A DNA stretch of 64,000 bases, taken from assembly GCF_018885265.1 (NCBI RefSeq), contig NZ_CP076538.1, positions 1,462,001 to 1,526,000 on the forward strand. The letters run 5' to 3'. The notes beneath the pieces were generated by a model. It saw only the letters and a program-made list of their open reading frames with translations. It did no database searches and was not told the DNA's origin. Positions 17,418-25,821 of this stretch are shown here, piece after piece. A program made the position numbers and the translations under genes. Every line of letters begins with the position of its first letter. Position 1 is the stretch's first letter. This stretch comes from Amycolatopsis aidingensis. GTDB taxonomy: Bacteria; Actinomycetota; Actinomycetes; Mycobacteriales; Pseudonocardiaceae.

Positions 17418-18916
17418 TGTTGCGACTCCCCGTCGTCTGCTGCGTTCTCCAGGTGCCCCTGGTTGTGCTGATCTTCCTGCTGTGCGGCGAGGGCGGCCTC
17501 GGCAGCCTCCGCCGCTGAGCTGCCCGGCCTGCGCCGCGCGACCCAGCCCTCGATATTGCGCTGCGGACCCCCTGAGACTGCCAGCGCTCCCGGCGGCACG
17601 TTCCGCCGCACCACCGTCCCTGCCCCGCTGTAGGCACCATCACCGACGGTGACCGGCGCTACGAACATGTTGTCCGATCCGGTTCGGACATGCGAACCGA
17701 TCGTGGTGTGCTGCTTGCGCTCCCCGTCGTAGTTGACGAAGACGCTGGAAGCGCCGATGTTGCTGTACTCGCCGATGGTCGCGTCCCCGACGTAGGTCAG
17801 GTGCGGCACCTTGGTGCCCTTGCCGATATCGGCCTTCTTCGTCTCCACGAAGGTGCCGATCTTCCCTTCGTCCCCGAGCCGGGTGCCCGGCCGCAGATAG
17901 GCGAACGGCCCGACCGAGCAGCCCGCTCCCAGCACTGCCCCGGACCCGTGGGTGCGGACCACGCTGGCCCCCGCACCGACCGTGACATCGGTGAGCGTGG
18001 TGTCCGGGCCGATGGTGGCGCCCTCGCCGACGGTCGTGCCGCCGTGCAGCTGCACCCCCGGTGCGATGGTGACGTCGCGGGCCAGGGTCACCCCGGCGTC
18101 CAGCCAGGTGGTCGCGGGGTCGACCACGGTGACCCCGGCGCGCTGCCAGTGCCGCACGAGCCGCCGGTTCAGCTCGGCGCCGACCGTGGCCAGCTGGACC
18201 CGGTCGTTCACCCCCTCGGTCAGCCACGGGTCGTCCACCACCAGCGCGCCCGCCTTCCTGCCGTCGTCACGGGCGATCCCGAGCACGTCGGTCAGGTACA
18301 GCTCACCCTGCGCGTTGTCGGTGGAGAGCCGGGAGAGCGCGTCGGCGAGCACCGCGGCGTCGAAGGCGTACACCCCGGAGTTGATCTCGGTGATGCTCAG
18401 CTGCTCCTGGGTCGCGTCCTTGTGCTCCACGATCCCGGTCACCGCACCGGTGGCGTCCCGGACGATCCGCCCGTAGCCGGAGGGTTCCGCGACCACCGCG
18501 GTGAGCACGGTGACCGCGTTGCCGCTGTCCCGGTGCTCGGCAAGCAGTTCGGTGAGCGTTGCGGTGTCCAGCAGCGGGGTGTCCCCGTAGCTGACCAGCA
18601 CGGTTCCGGTGAGGTCGGCGGGCAGTTCGGCGAGCGCGCAGGACACCGCGTGCCCGGTGCCGCGCTGGCTTTCCTGCACCGCGGTGGACACCGGCCGTCC
18701 GAGCGCCTTGCCCACCTGGTCCAGCTGCTCGGTGACCGCCTCGCGCCCGTGCCCGACCACCACCAGCAGGTGCTCGGGGCTCAGCCCGGCCGCGGCGCGC
18801 ACGGCGTGCTCGACCAGCGACCGCCCCGCGATCGGGTGCAGCACCTTCGGGGTGGCGGAACGCATCCGGGTGCCCTCACCGGCGGCGAGGATCAACGTGC
18901 TCAACGGGCCGGTCAC
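17414..18916 (-). CDS. glmU: bifunctional GlmU (GlcN-1-P acetyltransferase / GlcNAc-1-P uridyltransferase)
   Basis: Makes UDP-GlcNAc for peptidoglycan. From the GTG at 18916 (GAGGAG four bases upstream) it is 500 residues: an N-terminal pyrophosphorylase domain with [20 protein letters not shown] and a C-terminal left-handed beta-helix of hexapeptide repeats with the acetyltransferase region [16 protein letters not shown] tail of about 30 residues is Glu/Gln-rich and disordered, as in other actinobacterial GlmU. It overlaps prs by 4 bases; the two form an operon. Confidence 0.97.
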   Translation of the reverse strand: MTGPLSTLILAAGEGTRMRSATPKVLHPIAGRSLVEHAVRAAAGLSPEHLLVVVGHGREAVTEQLDQVGKALGRPVSTAVQESQRGTGHAVSCALAELPADLTGTVLVSYGDTPLLDTATLTELLAEHRDSGNAVTVLTAVVAEPSGYGRIVRDATGAVTGIVEHKDATQEQLSITEINSGVYAFDAAVLADALSRLSTDNAQGELYLTDVLGIARDDGRKAGALVVDDPWLTEGVNDRVQLATVGAELNRRLVRHWQRAGVTVVDPATTWLDAGVTLARDVTIAPGVQLHGGTTVGEGATIGPDTTLTDVTVGAGASVVRTHGSGAVLGAGCSVGPFAYLRPGTRLGDEGKIGTFVETKKADIGKGTKVPHLTYVGDATIGEYSNIGASSVFVNYDGERKQHTTIGSHVRTGSDNMFVAPVTVGDGAYSGAGTVVRRNVPPGALAVSGGPQRNIEGWVARRRPGSSAAEAAEAALAAQQEDQHNQGHLENAADDGESQQ

Positions 18917-18967
18917 GGCACTCCTCAAGATCGAAACAGGGGTGGGAACTCGTACCGGGGCACGATC

Positions 18968-20731
18968 CTACGTGTGGTCTTCCAAGCCCCACGTCGGGTC
19001 GGTCTCGGCTTCGTACTCAGGCGGTTCGCCCTCGTCCTCGCCCGCGCCGAGGGTGGCCGAGGCCACCTGGTTACCACCGCGGCGCTTTGCCTGGTACATG
19101 GCCGCGTCGGCCCGGGAGAGGACCTGCTCGGCGCGTTCCTGCGGGCGCAGCGAGACCAGGCCGACGGAAAGCGTGACTCCGTGTGAAAGATGGTGCGGCA
19201 GCGCGGCAACGGCACTGACCGCCCGGCCCAGTGCCTGCTTGGCGGCAGAGACCGGCGCACCCGGCAGCAGGGCGATGAACTCGTCCCCGCCGTACCGGGC
19301 CACCAGGTCGTCCCCGCGCAGCGCATCCCGGAGCGTGCTGGCCACCACCCGCAGCACGTCATCGCCCTCGGCATGGGAATGCCGGTCGTTCACGTCCTTG
19401 AAGCCGTCCAGGTCGACCAGTGCCACGGCGAGCGGCTGGGAGGTGGCCGTGCCCGCGAGGGTGCGCAGCCGCTCGTCCAGTGCCCGCCGGTTGGGCAGGC
19501 CGGTCAGCGGGTCCTGCAGGGCCTGCTGGGTGATCGCGCCGTGTTCGGCGGAGAGCCGCTCGTGCTCGCGGCGCGTGTTCAGGGTGGCGATCTGCGACTC
19601 GCGCAGCGACCACAGCTCGGCCTCCAGCGCGCCAGCGTAGTCGGCGAGCAGGCCGCCCGGCTTGCCTGCCACCTCGATCCGGCCCTCGGCCTCCCCGGTT
19701 CCCCCGCCATCGGCAGGCTGCCCGGCCTGCCCCGGCTCGGTCTCGCCGAGCCGGGCCAGCTCGCGCATCAGGTTGAGCCGCATCGAGGGCTGCGAGTTGT
19801 CCTCGGCGTGCATATGCCGGGTGGTGTGCAGGGTATCCACCGCTTCCGCGCGGCGGCCGTCGTTGTCCAGGCAGCGGGCCAGCGCGATGGTCACGATCAC
19901 ATGCTCGTGCGGCCAGCCGTCCGTGCTCAGCAGCTCCCGCAGCCGGTCGATATGCGCGGCGCTCGGTGCGGCCAGCGCCAGCGCGGCAGCCAGCACCCCG
20001 ACCTGGTCGACGGCGGCGATCCCGGCCCGGCGGGGGAACAGCGACTCGGCGAACGGCGCCTCCACCGCGATGGCCATCGAGGCGGCCGTGCGGAACTTCT
20101 CACCCGCCTCGTCGTAGCGCCCGACGCGCTCCAGCCGCAGCCCCCAGCCGAGTAGCATCTTGATCCGGTTGATCAGTTGCAGGGTGATCTCGTGCGGGCC
20201 CGCGCTGTCCCGGATCGCCTGGTGCGCGCGGGAGATCACCTCCTCGGCCGCCTCGTACACGCCGAGCTGGTTGAGCACGATCCAGCAGTCGATCAGTGCA
20301 GAGGACAGCAGCCGGTCCCATGCCCTGCGGCCCAGTTGCAGGTCCGGGGTGGCGGCGTCGTCCAGGATGGCCAGTGCCCGTGCGATCTCGGTGAGTGCGG
20401 CGTCCTCCTGCCCGGCCAGCACCAGCAGCCTGCCGCGCAGGGCGTGCGCGTCCGAGCGCAGCAGCGCCAGCCCGTGCCTGCGGGTGTGCGCGAGCATCTC
20501 GTCCAGCCGGGGCTCGGCCTCGGTCGCGAGGCCCTTGGTGACCAGCCTGGCGAGCGCGGCGGCGCGCAGCAGCTGCGCGACGAGCACCGGCTCGCCACGG
20601 CGCTGGGCCTCCTCCAGCATCTCGTCCAGGGTGGCGATCACCGACAGCTGCTCGCCCCGGTCGCTGCGCTGGACGGCGGCGATCAGTTCGCGGGCACGAC
20701 CGAGCAGCCAGGCATCGGACATGTCGCCCAA
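18968..20731 (-). CDS. diguanylate cyclase with TPR-like N-terminal domain
   Basis: 587 residues with no membrane segments. Residues 1 to about 390 are helical and TPR-like (repeated Ala/Leu-rich hairpins). Residues about 415-560 form a GGDEF domain with an intact RYGGDEF active site. An RxxD inhibitory site (RGDD) stands five residues before it, as needed for product inhibition by c-di-GMP. It should therefore be an active, feedback-controlled synthase in the cytoplasm. ATG at 20731. It separates glmU from tRNA-Gln and has no counterpart in the mycobacterial block. Confidence 0.88.
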   Translation of the reverse strand: MGDMSDAWLLGRARELIAAVQRSDRGEQLSVIATLDEMLEEAQRRGEPVLVAQLLRAAALARLVTKGLATEAEPRLDEMLAHTRRHGLALLRSDAHALRGRLLVLAGQEDAALTEIARALAILDDAATPDLQLGRRAWDRLLSSALIDCWIVLNQLGVYEAAEEVISRAHQAIRDSAGPHEITLQLINRIKMLLGWGLRLERVGRYDEAGEKFRTAASMAIAVEAPFAESLFPRRAGIAAVDQVGVLAAALALAAPSAAHIDRLRELLSTDGWPHEHVIVTIALARCLDNDGRRAEAVDTLHTTRHMHAEDNSQPSMRLNLMRELARLGETEPGQAGQPADGGGTGEAEGRIEVAGKPGGLLADYAGALEAELWSLRESQIATLNTRREHERLSAEHGAITQQALQDPLTGLPNRRALDERLRTLAGTATSQPLAVALVDLDGFKDVNDRHSHAEGDDVLRVVASTLRDALRGDDLVARYGGDEFIALLPGAPVSAAKQALGRAVSAVAALPHHLSHGVTLSVGLVSLRPQERAEQVLSRADAAMYQAKRRGGNQVASATLGAGEDEGEPPEYEAETDPTWGLEDHT

Positions 20732-20857
20732 CGCCGGGCGGTGGGTATCGCGTGGCTCCGTGTCCCGCGAGTCGGCTTCCCCTGCGTTCGGGGCCTCGTC
20801 GTGCAGCCGCCTGCACCCCCTCGTGCCAGTACTTCACCGTCGTTGCCGAAGGAACCG

Positions 20858-20929
20858 CTCCGCCGCCAGGATTCGAACCTGAACTGTCAGAACCAAAATC
20901 TGAAGTGCTGCCAATTACACTACGGCGGA
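20858..20929 (-). tRNA. tRNA-Gln (anticodon TTG)
   Basis: 72 nt cloverleaf on the minus strand. Acceptor TCCGCCG pairs with CGGCGGA, the anticodon stem TCAGA/TCTGA encloses loop TTTTGGT giving TTG, and the T-arm is TCAGG-TTCGAAT-CCTGG. CCA is not encoded. Confidence 0.95.
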
Positions 20930-21112
20930 TCGCGCCTGGTCAGGATAGTCACACCGGATCCGTGCCGAGCACGGTGGCCGGTTGGCGTGCCGGACATCCC
21001 CTGGCCACAGCCGCTGACCTGCCCGAACGGGCACGATGACACCCCGGCCGCGAGGGTGACCGGGGCGCCTGGCCACGTTTCGACTCTACCCCGATCCGGG
21101 AAACCTCCTGTA

Positions 21113-21125
21113 CCGTAACTTACGG
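21113..21125. promoter_or_regulatory. inverted repeat upstream of desaturase
   Basis: CCGTAA-C-TTACGG is a perfect 13-bp inverted repeat, 43 bp before the desaturase start, followed by the related CGTAGGTAAGG. Its position suits a repressor site for lipid desaturase control, possibly by the TetR encoded at 22167. Otherwise the 239 bp between tRNA-Gln and the desaturase show nothing recognisable. Confidence 0.45.
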
Positions 21126-21168
21126 AAACGTAGGTAAGGTGACCCTTGCTTGATACTCAGGGAAAGAA

Positions 21169-22143
21169 GTGACGCGCATGACGGCCACGCTCGACCGTTC
21201 CGCCAACACTGGGGAGCAGCCATCCGGTGGCGGTAAGAAGCCGATACTCAGCGGCCGCCGCTCGATGCCCGTGCACGTGACCGTGTACCTCGGGGTGCTC
21301 GTGCCGCTGCTGGCCCTCGCCGCGGCCGTCCCCTTCGCCTGGGGATGGGGGCTGACCTGGGTCGACGTCGGCATCTTCGTGGCGTTCTACTGCTTCTCCG
21401 GGCTGGGGATCACGGTGGCCTTCCACCGGCACTTCACGCACGGCTCGTTCAAGGCCAAGCGCTGGCTGCGGGTGCTGATGGCGATCGCGGGCAGTATGGC
21501 CGTCCAGGGTCCGCTGATCACCTGGGTGGCCGACCACCGGCGGCACCACGCCTTCTCCGACCGGGAAGGCGACCCGCACTCGCCCTGGCTGTTCGGCACC
21601 GGCCCGGTCGCGATCGCCAAGGGCTTCTGGCACGCGCATATGGGCTGGCTGTTCGAACGGGACACCAGCAATGTGCAGCGGTTCGCGCCCGACCTGGTCA
21701 AGGACCCCGCACTGAACCGGGTCGACCGGCTGTTCTGGCTGTGGACGGCGCTCAGCCTGGTACTGCCCGGGGTGTTCGGCGCGCTGCTCACCTGGTCGGT
21801 ATGGGGCGGGGTGACCGCGTTCTTCTGGGCCGGCCTGGTCCGGGTCTGCGTGCTGCACCACGTCACCTGGTCGGTGAACTCGATCTGCCACATGATCGGC
21901 GAACGCCCGTTCACCGCCCGCGACCGCTCGGCGAACTTCTGGCCGCTGGCGATCTTCTCCTTCGGTGAGTCCTGGCACAACCTGCATCACGCCGACCCCA
22001 CCTCGGCCCGGCACGGGGTGCGGCGTGGCCAGATCGACATCTCGGCGCGGCTCATCTGGCTGTTCGAGAAGTTCGGCTGGGCCTACAACGTCCGCTGGCC
22101 GACCGCGCAGCGGCTGGCCAGGCTGTCCACCCCGTCCGCCTAG
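21169..22143 (+). CDS. membrane acyl-CoA/acyl-lipid delta-9 desaturase
   Basis: Di-iron fatty acid desaturase of 324 residues. The three His boxes are present: HRHFTH (about 82), HRRHH (about 124) and HNLHH (about 268), with four hydrophobic segments between them, matching the stearoyl-CoA desaturase (DesA3-like) family. GTG at 21169 has AGGG six bases upstream; ATG 21178 is an alternative. It introduces a double bond into saturated acyl chains to adjust membrane fluidity. A TetR gene follows after 23 bp. Confidence 0.92.
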   Translation: MTRMTATLDRSANTGEQPSGGGKKPILSGRRSMPVHVTVYLGVLVPLLALAAAVPFAWGWGLTWVDVGIFVAFYCFSGLGITVAFHRHFTHGSFKAKRWLRVLMAIAGSMAVQGPLITWVADHRRHHAFSDREGDPHSPWLFGTGPVAIAKGFWHAHMGWLFERDTSNVQRFAPDLVKDPALNRVDRLFWLWTALSLVLPGVFGALLTWSVWGGVTAFFWAGLVRVCVLHHVTWSVNSICHMIGERPFTARDRSANFWPLAIFSFGESWHNLHHADPTSARHGVRRGQIDISARLIWLFEKFGWAYNVRWPTAQRLARLSTPSA

Positions 22144-22166
22144 ACACCGGCCGCTACCCTTTGCGG

Positions 22167-22835
22167 GTGGCGGCGAGACGGCGAGCGAAACGCGACGCGG
22201 CCACCGGGGTGCGCCCGGCGACCCCGGTGACCAGGGTCCGGATGAGCGGGACCGAACGCAGGCAGCAGTTGCTCAACGTGGCCAGGGAGCTGTTCGCCGA
22301 GAAGGGCTTCGACGGGGCCTCGGTCGAGGAGATCGCGCACCGGGCGAACGTCTCCAAGCCCGTGGTGTACGAGCACTTCGGCGGCAAGGAGGGGATCTAC
22401 GCGGTCGTCGTCGACCGGGAGACCCAGCTGCTGCTGGACCGGATGGTGTCCACCCTGCACGGTGGCCATCCGCGGGCGATGCTCGAGCAGGCGGCGGTGG
22501 CGCTGCTGTCCTACGTCGAGGAGTCCCACGACGGCTTCCGCATCCTGGTGCGCGATTCCCCGGTGGCCAGCTCGACCGGCACCTTCTCCACCCTGCTCAA
22601 CGACATCGCCGGGCAGGTGGAGCACATCCTCGGCAAGCAGTTCGCCGCCCGTGGCTACGACGACAAGCTGGCCGCCCTGTATGCGCAGGCGCTGGTCGGC
22701 ATGGTCGCGCTGACCGGCCAGTGGTGGCTGGACGCGCGCAAGCCCAAGCGGGACGAGGTCGCCGCGCACCTGGTCAACCTCGCCTGGAACGGCCTCTCCC
22801 ACCTGGAGCACAAGCCCCGCCTGCACGTTCAGTGA
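22167..22835 (+). CDS. TetR family regulator (Rv1019-like position)
   Basis: About 222 residues from the GTG at 22167. After a basic N-terminal tail comes a clear HTH (ASVEEIAHRANVSKPVVYEH). The C-terminal domain resembles TetR proteins with a hydrophobic acyl or drug pocket (LVGMVALTGQWWLD). Immediately downstream of the desaturase, it may control it through the 21113 inverted repeat. In M. tuberculosis a TetR gene (Rv1019) sits at the same place between glmU and mfd, so this is probably the conserved core regulator. Confidence 0.85.
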   Translation: MAARRRAKRDAATGVRPATPVTRVRMSGTERRQQLLNVARELFAEKGFDGASVEEIAHRANVSKPVVYEHFGGKEGIYAVVVDRETQLLLDRMVSTLHGGHPRAMLEQAAVALLSYVEESHDGFRILVRDSPVASSTGTFSTLLNDIAGQVEHILGKQFAARGYDDKLAALYAQALVGMVALTGQWWLDARKPKRDEVAAHLVNLAWNGLSHLEHKPRLHVQ

Positions 22836-22838
22836 CGG

Positions 22839-23714
22839 TCAACGGCGGGACTTGCGGCGGGTGCGGCCGAGGGTGATACCCAGGGTGACCAGGGCGGCGA
22901 GGGCGAGCAGCAGCGGGATCGCGCCGATCGTGTCCACCCAGGAGGCCAGCACCGACTGGATCTCGCCCGCCGCGTCCACGATGGGGTCCTCGGCGGAACC
23001 ACCCCCGTGGAACAGGCGCAGCTCGTGCACCCCGTAGTAACCCACGTACAGCCCGGCCAGCACCAGCAGGCCGCCGCCGATCCGGTTCACGTAGGGCAGG
23101 ATCCGGCGTGCCCCGGTGGCCACCGCCGACCTGGCCAGCGCGACGGCCACGGCGAGCACTCCGACGACCAGGGTCATGCCAAGCCCGTAGGCGAGGTAGG
23201 CGGTGACCCCCTCGGTCACCGAACCGGTGCGGAAGGTCGATGCGGTCACCGCGAGGAACGGCCCGATCGTGCAGGACAGCGAGGCGATCGCGTACGCGAA
23301 GCCGTAGCCGAGCATGGAGCCCAGCCGCGCGGTCGGCGCCCCCTTGCCCGGTTTCGGCAGCAGCAGGGTGATCTCCTTGCCTGCCAGCATCCAGCCACCA
23401 AGCGCCACCAGCGCGAGGCCGATCACCACGGTCACCGCCGGCAGGTACTGCTGCACCGAGCTGGCCAGCGGCGCGACCACCAGGCCGAAGGCGCCGAACA
23501 CGACCAGGAAGCCGACCGCCATGGTCGCGGTCGCGGCGAGTGCCCTGCCGATCGCGGCGGTGCGGGCCTGCCTGCCGGCATCCGCCGCGCCGTCCTCGGT
23601 GCCGTCCCCGGCGACCACCAGCGTCAGGTAGGCGGGCAGCATGGCGAACCCGCACGGGTTCACCGTCGCCACCATGCCCGCCGCGAGGGCGAAGCCGAGC
23701 GTGTCCAGATTCAT
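22839..23714 (-). CDS. ccdA: CcdA-type thiol-disulfide membrane transporter
   Basis: Integral membrane protein of 291 residues and about six segments. It carries electrons from cytoplasmic thioredoxin across the membrane. The two redox Cys are visible in NPCGFAMLPAYL (about residue 21) and SLSCTIGPF (about 150). The C-terminal extension with a seventh segment and basic tail is usual in actinobacteria. It follows the TlpA-like gene by 7 bp, so the pair forms one reductive pathway for secreted proteins or cytochrome c maturation. ATG at 23714. Confidence 0.88.
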   Translation of the reverse strand: MNLDTLGFALAAGMVATVNPCGFAMLPAYLTLVVAGDGTEDGAADAGRQARTAAIGRALAATATMAVGFLVVFGAFGLVVAPLASSVQQYLPAVTVVIGLALVALGGWMLAGKEITLLLPKPGKGAPTARLGSMLGYGFAYAIASLSCTIGPFLAVTASTFRTGSVTEGVTAYLAYGLGMTLVVGVLAVAVALARSAVATGARRILPYVNRIGGGLLVLAGLYVGYYGVHELRLFHGGGSAEDPIVDAAGEIQSVLASWVDTIGAIPLLLALAALVTLGITLGRTRRKSRR

Positions 23715-23721
23715 CGGCGGG

Positions 23722-24333
23722 TCACGCGCCGGCGAGCCGGCCGACCCGCTCGGTCAGCTCGGACTCCGACAGCTGGTTCTTGACCACCTCGACGCTGCCG
23801 TCCGCACCGATGAAGGCGTAGGCGGGCTGGTACGTGACCTCGAACCGTCCCCACACCTCCGCCCCGGTGTCCTGCAGGTGCGTGAAGCCGCCCAGCCCGT
23901 ACTTGCCGACGAACTCCTTCATCTTGTCCACCGAGTCCTGCGCGGCGACGCCGAGGAAGGTGACCTCACCCGCGTTGGCGCTCGCGGTCTTCGCCACGGT
24001 CGGGGCCTCCGCACGGCATTTCGGGCACCAGGGCGCCCAGAACCACAGCACCGCGGGCTTGCCTGCCAGGCTCTCCCCGGAGAACTCGGTCCCCTCCAGT
24101 GTGGTGCTGGTGAACTTCAGCTGCTCCGGCACGGTGACCGCGGGCTCGGTCGTGCCCTCCGCGCTCGGTGCGGAGCCGGTCGTACTGCCCGGTGCGGCCG
24201 AAGTGTTCGACGTTGCCGACGTCTCGGCGGCGCCCGGGTCCTGCTGGGCGGCCTGGTCCGCGCCGCAGCCGAGCAGGACCGTGGCGGCGAGCGAGGAGAC
24301 GGCCACCGCACCGGCCTTGCGCGCGCGAAGCAT
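23722..24333 (-). CDS. TlpA/ResA-like thioredoxin-fold lipoprotein
   Basis: About 203 residues from the ATG at 24333, which has GGAGG six bases upstream. Signal peptide with lipobox LLGC, a Ser/Thr/Ala-rich linker (about 25-65), then a thioredoxin fold with WAPWCPKCRAEAP (CPKC redox pair) and the cis-Pro region TYQPAYAFI. It is anchored outside the membrane and is expected to be kept reduced by the adjacent CcdA, acting as an extracytoplasmic disulfide reductase. Confidence 0.88.
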   Translation of the reverse strand: MLRARKAGAVAVSSLAATVLLGCGADQAAQQDPGAAETSATSNTSAAPGSTTGSAPSAEGTTEPAVTVPEQLKFTSTTLEGTEFSGESLAGKPAVLWFWAPWCPKCRAEAPTVAKTASANAGEVTFLGVAAQDSVDKMKEFVGKYGLGGFTHLQDTGAEVWGRFEVTYQPAYAFIGADGSVEVVKNQLSESELTERVGRLAGA

Positions 24334-24407
24334 CGGGTACCTCCAGTTCTGCTGTCCCATTCGGCCATCCTGGAGCAGTCGGCGGGCCGATGGGGCGATC
24401 GGCGGCA

Positions 24408-24959
24408 TTACGGACCTGTGACATCCGGCAGCCCGGCCCGCCTGCGCAGCGAACGCAGCAGCGCGCGCAGCAGGTCGGCGAGCTGATCCCGGTCCTGCGC
24501 GGACAGCTCGGCGAGCAACTCGTCCTCGTGCCGCAGCAACAGGTCCACGGTCCGCTCGATGGTGGCGTGCCCTTCCGCGGTGAGCTCGATGAACACGCCC
24601 CTGCGGTCCTCGGTGGACCGCACCCTGCGGACCAGCCCGGCCTTCTCCGCGCGGGCCACCCGCTGGGACACCGCCCCCGCGGTCACCAGCATGCGGTGCG
24701 CCAGCTCGCTCGCGGTCAGCCGGTACGGCTCCCCGGCCCGGCGCAGGGCGCTGAGCAGATCCCTGGTCGCCGAATCCATCCCGAGCCGGAGCATCGTCTC
24801 CCGCCGGTCCTCCTCCAGCAGCTTGCTGATCTGCCAGATCCTGGTGATCACACCGATCGAGGACACCGGCGTGCCGGGGCGCTCGCGCAGCCAGGCCAGC
24901 TGGATCTCGTCCACCGCGTCGCTTGACGGGCTGTTCGCGCCGCCCCTAGTGTCGTTCAT
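24408..24959 (-). CDS. MarR family regulator
   Basis: 183 residues from the ATG at 24959. Winged-helix region with LTASELAHRMLVTAGAVSQRVARAEKAGLVRR and the wing STEDRRGVFIELT. It diverges from an SDR gene with only 33 bp between the start codons; the palindrome at 24968-24981 lies in that gap and is its probable site, so it likely represses both genes. Confidence 0.88.
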   Translation of the reverse strand: MNDTRGGANSPSSDAVDEIQLAWLRERPGTPVSSIGVITRIWQISKLLEEDRRETMLRLGMDSATRDLLSALRRAGEPYRLTASELAHRMLVTAGAVSQRVARAEKAGLVRRVRSTEDRRGVFIELTAEGHATIERTVDLLLRHEDELLAELSAQDRDQLADLLRALLRSLRRRAGLPDVTGP

Positions 24960-24967
24960 GGTAGAAA

Positions 24968-24981
24968 CTTTAACACTAAAG
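24968..24981. promoter_or_regulatory. MarR operator candidate
   Basis: CTTTA-ACAC-TAAAG, a perfect 5+5 inverted repeat in an AT-rich 33-bp gap between divergent marR and SDR starts. Binding there would block both promoters. Confidence 0.6.
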
Positions 24982-24992
24982 GACTTATTCTC

Positions 24993-25724
24993 ATGGAGCA
25001 CCCCAGGCAAGTTCTGGTAACCGGCGGTGGAACGGGGATCGGCTACGCGGTAGCCGCGCTGTTCGCCAAGTCCGGGGACCACGTCACCATTACCGGTCGC
25101 AGGGAGGCGGTGTTACGTGAGTCCGCCACTTTGCTGGGGACCCGTTATGTCGCATTCGACGCCGCCGATCCCGATGCCGTACGGGCGGCCCTCGGAGAAT
25201 TGCCGGACCGGATCGACGTGCTGGTGAACAATGCGGGCGGAAATACCGATATCGGTACGGATGCCCCGGCCGGGGACGATCTCGCCGGGATCGCCGCGGC
25301 CTGGCGGTCCAATCTGGACGCCAACCTGCTCAGTGCCGTGCTGATGACCACCGCCGTGCGTCCCCGGCTCGGCGAGGGCGGGCGCGTGGTCACCATCGGT
25401 TCCATCGCCGCCCGCACCGGAGCCGGTTCCTATGGCGCGGCCAAGGCCGCGGTGGAGGCGTGGAACGCCGAACTGGCGGCCGGTCTCGGCCCGCACGGGA
25501 TCACCGCGAACGTGGTGGCCCCCGGCCTGGTCGAGGAGACCGAGTTCTTCGGCGGCCTGCTGAGCCCGCAGCGCCGGGCACGGCTGGTCGAGGACACCTT
25601 CACCAAGCGGGCCGGCATCCCGGCCGACGTGGCCGCCACCGTGGAGTTCCTGGCAAGCCCTGGCGCCGGCCACGTCACCGGCCAGGTGCTGCACGTCAAC
25701 GGCGGCGCCTACCTCGGCCACTGA
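24993..25724 (+). CDS. short-chain dehydrogenase/reductase (SDR)
   Basis: 243 residues, classical SDR: cofactor loop TGGGTGIG (about 10-17), NNAGG, catalytic Ser in IGSIAAR, and YGAAK with the active-site Tyr and Lys. An Arg in TGRRE after the second strand suggests NADP(H). Divergent from marR and probably regulated by it. One TTA leucine codon at 25113-25115. Substrate unknown. The gene ends at the palindromic repeat starting at 25734. Confidence 0.88.
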   Translation: MEHPRQVLVTGGGTGIGYAVAALFAKSGDHVTITGRREAVLRESATLLGTRYVAFDAADPDAVRAALGELPDRIDVLVNNAGGNTDIGTDAPAGDDLAGIAAAWRSNLDANLLSAVLMTTAVRPRLGEGGRVVTIGSIAARTGAGSYGAAKAAVEAWNAELAAGLGPHGITANVVAPGLVEETEFFGGLLSPQRRARLVEDTFTKRAGIPADVAATVEFLASPGAGHVTGQVLHVNGGAYLGH

Positions 25725-25733
25725 GGCAGCGCC

Positions 25734-25810
25734 CTGAACGTGGCTTTCCGGACGTTCAGCGTTGCGAACGGCACTATTGAGACGTCTGATGTCTCGAACG
25801 CCACGTTCAG
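25734..25810. repeat. modular palindromic intergenic repeat, copy 1
   Basis: 77 bp with perfect 11-bp inverted ends CTGAACGTGGC and GCCACGTTCAG. Inside are GGACGTTCAGCGT, GCGAACGGCACTATTG, and a short hairpin GAGACGTCTGATGTCTC. It lies between convergent genes (SDR + and dehydrogenase -). Copy 2 at 33610 shares the left module and carries the middle module inverted. Possibly a bidirectional terminator or a dispersed non-coding repeat. Confidence 0.75.
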
Positions 25811-25821
25811 CATCTTTGGGC

